A DNA stretch of 64,000 nt from RGIG9379 sp031553005. GTDB lineage: Bacteria > Bacteroidota > Bacteroidia > Bacteroidales > Paludibacteraceae. The stretch covers positions 62,001-126,000 of the forward strand of contig JAVBMA010000004.1 of assembly GCA_031553005.1 (NCBI GenBank), given 5' to 3'. The notes under the pieces were generated by a model. It ran no database searches, was not told the DNA's origin, and saw only the letters and a program-made list of their open reading frames with translations. Shown here in pieces: positions 1 through 7,414 of this stretch. The position numbers and the translations under genes are program-made. The first letter of the stretch is position 1; every line of letters starts with the position of its first letter.

Positions 1-2
1 CG

Positions 3-1877
3 ATTACTTATCAGCAACGATTTACAATTGCTTATGCTGTTCCGGTCAACAAACTTCCGTATTTAGATTGGGTTACGGCTAATGCTCAGTATACCGCAGA
101 TTACATTTGGAATAAGGGCGCCGAACTGACATTGGGAGATCCTGTATCTACAACCGGAAATGCAGCTACCGGATCAAGGTTATGGGGTTTTGACGGAAGA
201 ATGAATTTAGAAACTCTCTACAATCGTTCTGCTTATTTGAAAGAGATAAATAGAAAGTACTCTTCACGAAATACGGCAACAAAGAAAAAAGAACCGGAAA
301 AGCCAAAGACATATGACCGGAAAAGCATCCGCTTGAAAAAGGATACTCCATTTAAGGTTACTCACCGGTTGAATACCAATAAATTGATTCTTTCGGTAAA
401 AGATAAAGATGGAAATGATTATCCGGTAAAATATTCGGTAGTCGATCCTAATGCGATTAATATCGAATCGAAAGAAGATGCTTCCGATTTGAGTTTGAGC
501 ATCACTTCTGTGGTAAAAGAACGCACGGCAAAGGACGATGTGTTGGATATTACCGCCAGAACGCTGATGATGATTCGCAACATAAGCGCTAATTACCGCT
601 ACGGAGATGCCTTATCGTTGCAAGGTTATCAGCCGGGAAGCGGATTCCTGGGGCAGGACAATAGATATTCAGCTCCCGGATACGACTTTACATTCGGATT
701 TTTCAAAACGGATGATTTTCTTGAAAAATCATTTGATAACCGATGGTTGGATACTACCTCATCTACCGTTGTAAATCCGGCGATACGAACCCGTACACAG
801 GATTTCCAGATTAAATCTCTGGTAGAACCTTTTGCCGGATTGAAGATAGACTTGAATGCCGCATGGATGAAGAACTATACAAATGAAATATACTATATGT
901 TTTCGGGAAGAGAGATGTTTTATGGTTCTTATTCCAAAACTCATATCGCTATTGGAACAGCCTTTAAGAAACCGAAGATAAATTCATCTGTTTTCTCTGA
1001 ATTTCTTGCCAACAGGCAAGTGATCGCTTCGAGGCTTACCGCAGCAAATGCCATTCCGGCGGATAAGGAGTTTAATATGAATTCTGCGGACGTAATGATT
1101 CCTGCTTTTTTTTCCGCTTACTCAGGTACCAGTGTTCAGAATGTAGATATGGATTTGTTACCAAGCATTCTCACTATCCTGCCAAACTGGAAGGTAACCT
1201 ACGATGGACTGATGCGCCTTGATTTTATTAAGCGGTATTTCAAATCGTTTACATTGAATCATGCTTACAGATGTTCTTATAATATCAACTCATTCTCATC
1301 TATCTCCAATTGGGAAGAGCTCTACAAAGGCAGCGACTACGGCTATATTCCGGAAACCAATATCGTTTCATCCCCATTCTACATTGAAAGTGTAAATATC
1401 AATGAAGCCTTTTATCCGTTGATAGGAGCAGAGGGAAGTTTGAAGAACAGCCTTTCATTGAAGGCCGAATACCGCAGGTCAAGAAACTCACAATTGGATA
1501 TTCCGGGTAACCAGATAGTTGAGTCTTATAGCGAAGAGTATGTTTTCGGAACAGGATACCGCATAGACGATTTCGGTATGATTATCCGGTTGAACGATAA
1601 CAAGCAGAAGAAGGTAAAGAATGACCTGAACCTTAGGGTTGATGTCTCATATAAAACTACCGATGCGTTTATTCGCAAGATTGAAGAAAACTTCTCCCAG
1701 TTAAGTAGTGGATTGAACTCCTTTATAATCAAATTTTCAGCCGACTACGTATTCAGCGAAAGCCTGAATATCCGTCTGTATTACGACCGGACAAGAACCG
1801 TTCCAAAAGTTTCGCAAGGCTATCCGACAACGAATACCAATTTCGGTATAGGATTCCGCTTCTTATTAGTTAGATAA
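3..1877 (+). CDS. sprA: T9SS outer-membrane translocon protein SprA/Sov, C-terminal part
   Basis: This is the last 624 codons of the giant outer-membrane translocon of the type IX secretion system (SprA in Flavobacterium, Sov in Porphyromonas), which forms the channel that passes folded T9SS cargo. The frame is open from base 3, so the gene starts upstream of the window; the family is usually about 2400-2500 residues. The fragment has SprA-typical text: a NKLPYLDW segment at its start, an APGYDFTFGF segment around 690, then VEPFAGLKIDLNAAW, followed by alternating aromatic strands to a final FGIGFRFLLVR barrel terminus. Two T9SS cargo candidates lie in the window (7415-10678 and 18924-19907). 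It converges on the nucleotidyltransferase gene across an inverted repeat. Family assignment is confident; the missing N-terminus cannot be assessed. Confidence 0.9.
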   Translation: MTYQQRFTIAYAVPVNKLPYLDWVTANAQYTADYIWNKGAELTLGDPVSTTGNAATGSRLWGFDGRMNLETLYNRSAYLKEINRKYSSRNTATKKKEPEKPKTYDRKSIRLKKDTPFKVTHRLNTNKLILSVKDKDGNDYPVKYSVVDPNAINIESKEDASDLSLSITSVVKERTAKDDVLDITARTLMMIRNISANYRYGDALSLQGYQPGSGFLGQDNRYSAPGYDFTFGFFKTDDFLEKSFDNRWLDTTSSTVVNPAIRTRTQDFQIKSLVEPFAGLKIDLNAAWMKNYTNEIYYMFSGREMFYGSYSKTHIAIGTAFKKPKINSSVFSEFLANRQVIASRLTAANAIPADKEFNMNSADVMIPAFFSAYSGTSVQNVDMDLLPSILTILPNWKVTYDGLMRLDFIKRYFKSFTLNHAYRCSYNINSFSSISNWEELYKGSDYGYIPETNIVSSPFYIESVNINEAFYPLIGAEGSLKNSLSLKAEYRRSRNSQLDIPGNQIVESYSEEYVFGTGYRIDDFGMIIRLNDNKQKKVKNDLNLRVDVSYKTTDAFIRKIEENFSQLSSGLNSFIIKFSADYVFSESLNIRLYYDRTRTVPKVSQGYPTTNTNFGIGFRFLLVR

Positions 1878-1889
1878 GCTGAAAAGTAA

Positions 1890-1946
1890 AAGTTGAAAAG
1901 TGAAAGTTAAGGCAATATTTCTGTTTTAACTTTCACTTTTCAACTT
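1890..1946. terminator. Inverted-repeat terminator between convergent genes
   Basis: Perfect 21-bp arms at 1890-1910 and 1926-1946 with a 15-nt loop lie between the convergent sprA and nucleotidyltransferase genes, so the hairpin can act on both strands. The right arm includes the TGA stop of the minus gene. The arms are built from the word GTTGAAAAGTGAAAG, which recurs in many intergenic regions of this window. Confidence 0.7.
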
Positions 1947-2632
1947 AAAAAAATTTCTGCTTTTTGTATGTCTTCGGCGTGATCTACGTCTACGATTTTA
2001 GGAAAGGGGTGTGCATAGAGAGATAGTCCGTCCGCAATCATTTCACGTTGAAAATTTCTCATTCGGTGTATGCCGCTTTCAAGGCAACGTTTCAGGGTGG
2101 GCAATACGGCGGGTGTTAACCCATAAATTCCGCCGGAGATATATTCTATACCTTCCTTGAATTGGTCTTTAAAGTCAATAATTTGTAGCTTTTTGTCAGT
2201 TTCCACATAAAGAGGTTTTTCGTCGTCTATGAAAGAAGTAACAGCCATCAAGCCTTGTTCCTGAGCGTTTTCAAATGATTTAATGTAAGACGCAAAATCA
2301 GGTTCTTTGAATATTGTGTCTACCGTAGTTACACAGAATTTTTTGTCTCCAATGTACGGCATTAATTCATAAAAACTATGCAAGGAACTTGGGGTTGATT
2401 TTATAGTAATATGTAAAGGGACAGGCAACGAAAGGCTGTTGAGATGCTCCTGCACAGCAATCATCTCTTCGTTGATAATGATAGAAATCGATTCTGCGTG
2501 GTTATCAATAAATATGCGAATCAAACGATCCAATAGCGTTTCTCCGTTCAGACGGACAAGCGGTTTGGGTGTTAGTACTCCTTCACTGACTAAGCGGGAA
2601 CCTTCTCCTGCTGCGATAATGCCATAATTCAT
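1940..2632 (-). CDS. Sugar-phosphate nucleotidyltransferase family protein
   Basis: A 230-residue protein with the NTP-transferase (GT-A-like) fold used by sugar-1-phosphate nucleotidyltransferases. Residues 5-13 (IIAAGEGSR) are the nucleotide-binding loop, followed by TPKPLVRLNGETLLDRLI, the usual Lys-containing substrate loop. VTTVDTIF near residue 100 carries the metal-binding Asp position, and a second DVDHAEDI segment lies near the C-terminus. It lacks a left-handed beta-helix domain, so it is the short form rather than GlmU-like. The sugar cannot be read from the sequence. It stands alone on the minus strand, with about 320 bp of AT-rich DNA upstream, and shares its 3' hairpin with sprA. 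Confidence 0.75.
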   Translation of the reverse strand: MNYGIIAAGEGSRLVSEGVLTPKPLVRLNGETLLDRLIRIFIDNHAESISIIINEEMIAVQEHLNSLSLPVPLHITIKSTPSSLHSFYELMPYIGDKKFCVTTVDTIFKEPDFASYIKSFENAQEQGLMAVTSFIDDEKPLYVETDKKLQIIDFKDQFKEGIEYISGGIYGLTPAVLPTLKRCLESGIHRMRNFQREMIADGLSLYAHPFPKIVDVDHAEDIQKAEIFLS

Positions 2633-2951
2633 TTTTTTCTTTTTTACGATGAATAAGAATCAAAAAATATAAAGTGAAACGGATTTTTTCAAAAAATAAA
2701 CCTTGATTAATCAATATGGATTTTTATTGCATTGATCTATATTGTCTGTCTTATTTGCATTCCGAAGAGATTTGATGCATCTTCATCAGTTAAAAATAAC
2801 CGTAAGCAGATGTAAAGTTACCTTATTTTAAACGATTCAGTCAATATTTTTCGAAGAAATACAAGTTATTAGATTACAAAAAAACAAATGCACCGAAAAT
2901 ACAGTTTTTTATGAAACCTTCTGTATTTTCGGTGCATTCAGAGTAACTCTT
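2633..2951. other. Intergenic stretch without a gene
   Basis: About 320 bp of AT-rich DNA between two minus-strand genes. Apart from the hairpin at 2887-2938 I see no gene and no clear TAnnTTTG promoter; a near match, TAACTTTA, occurs on the minus strand around 2811-2818. Confidence 0.5.
2887..2938 (-). terminator. Terminator of the DUF4294 gene
   Basis: Perfect 18-bp arms at 2887-2904 and 2921-2938 with a 16-nt AT-rich loop lie 14 bp after the stop of the minus-strand gene 2952-3545. On the minus strand the stem is followed by TTTGTTTTTTTG. Confidence 0.75.
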
Positions 2952-3545
2952 TTACAACTGGCCGCACTCTACCAGAACGATTACCCGTTCTACGATTTTG
3001 TCCTTATCATCTTTTTCGTATGACGTTTTAAGGTCTGCTCCGAATAAACGGGCAAATCCCTGCCAAAAAAACGCCCTGAATCCACCTCTGTATTCTTTTA
3101 TCAGTTCGTACGAGGTTTTATCACATTCCCTGTCTACCAGGCGAATCAGCATTTTACCCTGCGAAAGCGTAAGTTTCTTCAATTCCGGTTCGTATTTTCC
3201 TATCAAATCATTTTCTTTCGATTTCATATAGGCTTTGCGTTCTTTTTCCGACATGTTTTTCATCTCATCGTTAATCTCGCGCAGCGTAATCCCGATTGCT
3301 TTAGCATAAGGCAAGGTACGCTTTACATCACGCACTGTTTTCCAGTAAAACTGTTCTTGCTTTTTAGATGAAAAATTCAATGATGGATAGACATATATTA
3401 CAGGTAATATAACTTGAGGAATGGTGTCTCCATTCTCTGCAATATATGCAGGAAGTCGCACTCCCGTTTCTGCATCTTGAGCGTTTAGACTAAAGACAAA
3501 GAGGTGCATAATTGCTAATGTGAAAAGTTTTATTATCTTTGCCAT
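2952..3545 (-). CDS. DUF4294 domain-containing exported protein
   Basis: A 197-residue exported protein with a signal peptide of about 22 residues ending ...SLNAQDAE. The body matches the Bacteroidota family DUF4294: LPVIYVYPSLNFSSKKQEQFYWKTVRDVKRTLPYAKAIG, then a helical, Lys/Glu-rich segment. The function of the family is unknown, though it is widespread and probably periplasmic. A TATCTTTG promoter element on the minus strand (3571-3578) lies 26 bp before the ATG, and a strong hairpin follows the stop, so this looks like a single-gene transcription unit. Confidence 0.7.
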   Translation of the reverse strand: MAKIIKLFTLAIMHLFVFSLNAQDAETGVRLPAYIAENGDTIPQVILPVIYVYPSLNFSSKKQEQFYWKTVRDVKRTLPYAKAIGITLREINDEMKNMSEKERKAYMKSKENDLIGKYEPELKKLTLSQGKMLIRLVDRECDKTSYELIKEYRGGFRAFFWQGFARLFGADLKTSYEKDDKDKIVERVIVLVECGQL

Positions 3546-3570
3546 TTGAAAATCACTTGTGTTTTATATA

Positions 3571-3578
3571 CAAAGATA
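3571..3578 (-). promoter_or_regulatory. Promoter -7 element (TATCTTTG)
   Basis: Exact match to the Bacteroidota -7 consensus TAnnTTTG, 26 bp upstream of the ATG of the DUF4294 gene. No clear -33 TTG is seen. Confidence 0.6.
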
Positions 3579-3641
3579 ATTAATAAATCGGGCTGAATAA
3601 TCTATTTTGTAGTTTAAAGTTGCAAAATCCACTTTACTTTT

Positions 3642-4469
3642 ATGCGTTTTTTGTTATTTTTTGCTTTTTTGAACATTTTGTTCAAGAGCTATGCATTCTA
3701 CCAAAACGATCTGAATATCAATGATCCCTACTCGGACGCAATGGGAGATATCTCCATTTATTCCAATCACATTGAAAATCCGTCTTTATCTACTCTGGTT
3801 GTGGATAAACAGTTGAATATCAGTTTTAAAAATCATTACTGGACAAACGAGTTGAATTCATGGAAATGTTCTTTTTCTACTCCTACACCTTGGTTTTCTA
3901 CTAGTGTCTCATTTGCCGGATATGGTTATGATCGTTATAATTATTTTTATGCCGGAGGCAATTTAGGAAAGTCTCTATCCTCATCTTTTGCATTAGGGGT
4001 GGGCGCGACTGTCTATAGTTTGTATTATACCGGTTGCGAGAACCGGAAAAATAACCTTACAGTCCGGATAGGAGCCTCTTATAACCGGGAGGAAAAATTT
4101 CTACTTTCATGTTGGATTGCTAATCCTTTTCAGACCGGATTTTATAACCGGTATGAAGAAAAAGAAAAGCTGCCACTGCATGTGCTTAGCGCTTTTCGTT
4201 TGTTCATGACAGATGAAACCCAATGGGCGGTAGAAGTTGAAAGTAGTGGACGTTCGTCATGGAGAGCCAAAACAGCATTCGAATATGCAACAAAGTCATT
4301 TGCCATCAGATGCGGTGTGTTTGGTAAACCAATTATTCCTACAGCAGGTTTCGGATTTTCCTTTTCCGGATTTTCCTTAGACCTTTCCGGACAATATCAT
4401 AATCAACTTGGGGTTTCGCTTTGCTGCGGACTGAAATGGAAACTAAAAAAATCAATACTAACACAATAA
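3642..4469 (+). CDS. Predicted outer-membrane beta-barrel protein
   Basis: A 275-residue protein with an N-terminal signal peptide (about residues 1-18, FFAFLNILFKSYA) followed by mature sequence made of alternating polar/aromatic strands (for example FAGYGYDRYNYFYAGGNLG and FGFSFSGFSLDLSGQYHNQLGVSLCCGLKWKLKK), as expected for an outer-membrane barrel. I do not recognise a more specific family. It is followed on the same strand by the RAYT gene and then by an HhH/barrel protein, also an envelope protein, suggesting an original two-gene unit of envelope proteins that the RAYT entered. The gap to the RAYT gene is 22 bp. Confidence 0.55.
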   Translation: MRFLLFFAFLNILFKSYAFYQNDLNINDPYSDAMGDISIYSNHIENPSLSTLVVDKQLNISFKNHYWTNELNSWKCSFSTPTPWFSTSVSFAGYGYDRYNYFYAGGNLGKSLSSSFALGVGATVYSLYYTGCENRKNNLTVRIGASYNREEKFLLSCWIANPFQTGFYNRYEEKEKLPLHVLSAFRLFMTDETQWAVEVESSGRSSWRAKTAFEYATKSFAIRCGVFGKPIIPTAGFGFSFSGFSLDLSGQYHNQLGVSLCCGLKWKLKKSILTQ

Positions 4470-4491
4470 ACTGAAAAATGAATACAAGACC

Positions 4492-5082
4492 ATGCCTGAT
4501 GAAAAATTTCAAAATAAATATCGCATAAAATCGGCACGGGCATACTGGCACGATTATGGGGGAGGTGCGTATTTTATTACTGTTTGCACAAAAGATCATA
4601 AACATTTTTTCGGTAAAATCGATAATGCTGTCATTCAATTATCCCCAATGGGTCAATTTTTATACGAAAATATTCAAAATGTTACGTCCCATTATCCATA
4701 TGCTGAAATCCAGTTGTTCGTGGTAATGCCAAATCATTGGCACGCCATTGTATTTATCGATGAAAATAAAATACCGTATATGCGTGGAAACGTTACAACA
4801 TGCAACATTGTAGAGACGGGGCGCGCCCCGTCTCTACAGTACCATTTGTCAATAAACGAAAAAATGCAAAGGATTGATTCGTTTAAAGGTTGGTTATCCG
4901 TAACAATAGGTGGTATAAAATCATCCGTGACCCAATTTGCCCATAAAAATAATATTGATTTTACATGGCAAACACGATTTCACGATCGCATCATACGCAA
5001 TCAAAATGAATTTGACCGAATTACCGATTATATTGAAAACAATCCGGCAAGGTGGCACACTGACTGTTTCAATAAAAAATAA
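4492..5082 (+). CDS. REP-associated tyrosine transposase (RAYT, Y1/HUH family)
   Basis: A 196-residue Y1_Tnp (IS200-like HUH) protein of the RAYT class. HUH motif: H82-W-H84 in VVMPNHWHAIVFI. Catalytic tyrosine: Y180 in DYIENNPARW, the standard RAYT C-terminal motif. RAYTs are single-strand DNA nucleases/transposases that act on REP palindromes and are normally single-copy and domesticated. The gene carries a 30-bp perfect palindrome in frame at 4809-4838 (residues 106-116), inside the loop between the two motifs. It sits between two envelope genes with gaps of 22 and 17 bp, so it probably inserted there or is cotranscribed. The ATG at 4492 is followed directly by recognisable RAYT N-terminal sequence (YRIKSARAYWHDYGGGAYFITVCT). 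I see no IS ends. Confidence 0.88.
   Translation: MPDEKFQNKYRIKSARAYWHDYGGGAYFITVCTKDHKHFFGKIDNAVIQLSPMGQFLYENIQNVTSHYPYAEIQLFVVMPNHWHAIVFIDENKIPYMRGNVTTCNIVETGRAPSLQYHLSINEKMQRIDSFKGWLSVTIGGIKSSVTQFAHKNNIDFTWQTRFHDRIIRNQNEFDRITDYIENNPARWHTDCFNKK
4809..4838. repeat. 30-bp perfect palindrome (REP-like) inside the RAYT gene
   Basis: Each half is TGTAGAGACGGGGCG read from the outside to the centre, with the other half its exact reverse complement. It is far GC-richer than its surroundings and is read in frame as VETGRAPSL plus flanking residues. Similar GTAGAG...CTCTAC palindromes occur outside genes at 57620-57652 and, decayed, at 10745-10775. Confidence 0.85.
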
Positions 5083-5099
5083 AAACGAACCCACATAAA

Positions 5100-7124
5100 A
5101 TGAAAAAAATCAACTTGTTCATTGTTTCCTTTATTCTTCAAATCGGATCTGTTTTTCCTCAGAATACAGAAAATTTTCATGATGACATATCCTCAATGGA
5201 AGATCTTTTTGTAGATGCCGAAAAAGAAAATAACCCGGAGATAATAATAGAAGAGCTTAATTATCTATCTGAAAATAAAATCAATATCAATAAAACGACC
5301 GAGGCAGATCTGCTCCGTATTCCGTTTCTGTCCGAAAGGGATGCGCATGAAATTATCAATCACCGCAATAAGTACGGAAAAATATTTTCTATATACGAAC
5401 TGAAAAATATTCCGGGGCTCGGAATGCAAACAATACAGCAAATTTCCCCCTTTATTACAATTGAAACGGAACCTGAATTTTCATTAAAGCAGAGCCTGAA
5501 ATATAGCAAAAACCAACTGTTTCTACGTTACGATCGTTTTTTACAGGATAAAAACGGATATATAAATAAAGCAACGGAACCGAACAAAAAGTACGAAGGA
5601 GATCCCAATTATTATTATGCTAAATATTTATTCCGTGTTTCAGATAAAATTGATTGTGGATTTGTTGCTGAAAAAGACGCCGGAGAACAGGCTTGGGAAG
5701 GATATAATAAAGGATTTGATTTTTGTTCTTTTCATTTTCAATTGTCCAATATTGACTTTCTGAAACGTTGGGTGCTGGGTGATTATAAGGTTTCTTTCGG
5801 TCAGGGATTGGTCGTGGGAACTAACTCCATTATCGGAAAATCAGCTAATGTTTTGAATATTGCGCAGCGCAATCGGGGACTGCAAAAATATACGTCGACA
5901 GGTGAAAGCGGTTATTTTCGCGGAACAGGAGCAACTGTTGGCTTCGGAGGAGTAGACCTCTCTCTTTTCTATTCGCAACGCAAGATTGACGCAAATTTAT
6001 CCGAAGATGGATATATTACATCTTTCAAGACCGATGGCTTGCATCGTATCCAACGGGAAATAGAAAAAAAACAAAATGTTTCGGAAGAGATTGTGGGAGG
6101 TAACTGGAATTACTGGAAACAAGCTTTTTCTATCGGTGGAACTTTTATTAAATATAGCTATAATAGATTGTTGCAGCCGGCAGAGAAACCATATAATATT
6201 TATAAGATTCAAAAAGATAATAATTACTGGAATGCCGGGGTGGATTATATTTTCCGGTTTCATGGAATGTGTTTTTTCGGAGAATTGGCTTGTGGTAAGA
6301 AAGATGGAAGAGCATTTTTGAATGGTGTGAATATTTATCCTACATCCCGTTTTGGGCTATCGTTGCTTTACCGTTATTATTCACCTGCTTATCAGGCAAA
6401 TTATGCAAATGGATTTGGGGAAAATTCACACATTGAAAATGAACAGGGCATTTATTTAGGAGCCGAGTTTAAGCCTGTGAAACGTATTAAAGTGTCGGCT
6501 TACGTTGATACTTATTATTTTCCTTGGGTAAAATATAATTTGGATAAACCTTCGTCAGGTTCCGACTTGTTGGGATATATCTCTTTTTATCCTTTCAGGG
6601 AAACAACCATGTATCTGAAATATAAATATAAAACGAAGGAAAAAAACAGTTCGGAGTCACATTCGGTGGTCTCTTATGAAACACATACGGCACGTTATGG
6701 TATACAATCCAAGTTGAATCGCCGGTTGGCTTCCCATTCTATTTTAGATGGAAATAAATATTTTGATAAATCATCAAAGAGCAGTTACGGTTGGTTGGTA
6801 GCACAGGATTTTTCTTATGATCTTATAGCGACGGTTTTAAATATTTCTACGCGATACGCCTATTTTCATGCTCTAGCTTATGAAAACAGGCTTTATATTT
6901 ATGAAAAGGACGTTTTATCTGCTTTTTCCATTCCCGCTTATTATGGAGTAGGGCACCGGATTTGCCTTAACTTGCGTTTTCAGCCCATGTCCAACCTGAC
7001 TTGTTATTTTAAATATGCGGCTTATATCTATACCGATGGGCGTGAGGTAGTCGGTAACGGATTGGAAGAAGTAAAGGGAAATAAATTCTCTTCTGTAAAG
7101 TTCTTGGTTTGGTACAAAATTTGA
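5100..7124 (+). CDS. Helix-hairpin-helix domain protein with outer-membrane barrel
   Basis: A 674-residue exported protein. Signal peptide about residues 1-20 (FIVSFILQIGSVFPQ). Residues about 50-125 contain ComEA-like helix-hairpin-helix repeats (INKTTEADLLRIPFLSERDAHEIINHRNKYG and IYELKNIPGLGMQTIQQI). The rest is a long series of aromatic beta-strands ending VKFLVWYKI, typical of an outer-membrane barrel. This architecture is common in Bacteroidota and is often misnamed a competence protein; its function is not established. It follows the RAYT gene by 17 bp and is probably cotranscribed with 3642-4469. A terminator hairpin lies about 60 bp downstream. Confidence 0.7.
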   Translation: MKKINLFIVSFILQIGSVFPQNTENFHDDISSMEDLFVDAEKENNPEIIIEELNYLSENKININKTTEADLLRIPFLSERDAHEIINHRNKYGKIFSIYELKNIPGLGMQTIQQISPFITIETEPEFSLKQSLKYSKNQLFLRYDRFLQDKNGYINKATEPNKKYEGDPNYYYAKYLFRVSDKIDCGFVAEKDAGEQAWEGYNKGFDFCSFHFQLSNIDFLKRWVLGDYKVSFGQGLVVGTNSIIGKSANVLNIAQRNRGLQKYTSTGESGYFRGTGATVGFGGVDLSLFYSQRKIDANLSEDGYITSFKTDGLHRIQREIEKKQNVSEEIVGGNWNYWKQAFSIGGTFIKYSYNRLLQPAEKPYNIYKIQKDNNYWNAGVDYIFRFHGMCFFGELACGKKDGRAFLNGVNIYPTSRFGLSLLYRYYSPAYQANYANGFGENSHIENEQGIYLGAEFKPVKRIKVSAYVDTYYFPWVKYNLDKPSSGSDLLGYISFYPFRETTMYLKYKYKTKEKNSSESHSVVSYETHTARYGIQSKLNRRLASHSILDGNKYFDKSSKSSYGWLVAQDFSYDLIATVLNISTRYAYFHALAYENRLYIYEKDVLSAFSIPAYYGVGHRICLNLRFQPMSNLTCYFKYAAYIYTDGREVVGNGLEEVKGNKFSSVKFLVWYKI

Positions 7125-7185
7125 TATATAATTGTACTGTATGTTTTGCGCCTTACATAAATCGTATGATTTGGTCATATATTAT

Positions 7186-7240
7186 TGCTTGAGCTTTTTT
7201 ATACAGTTTTTTAGAACTTCGCGGCTCAAGCATTTTTTTT
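7186..7240 (+). terminator. Intrinsic terminator after the HhH/barrel gene
   Basis: Nine-bp arms TGCTTGAGC (7186-7194) and its complement (7224-7232), followed by eight T residues (7233-7240). Confidence 0.65.
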
Positions 7241-7414
7241 GAATAAATTCTAATAATATGAATTTGTCCGGGGTGCTGCTCCGGTTTTTGATATATAATA
7301 TGTTGGAAATCCTTATGTTATATTTATATGTGCGTTTTTTTGAAAAGGAATGATTTTGAAGTTGTTATATATTTAATTCGTTTCGAAAGAACCTGACTAA
7401 TAATTTTTTATACC

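Noticed and set aside
4492..5082. Complete IS200/IS605 element
   Set aside because: There are no IS-like hairpin ends or accessory TnpB gene, and the protein has RAYT rather than TnpA features.
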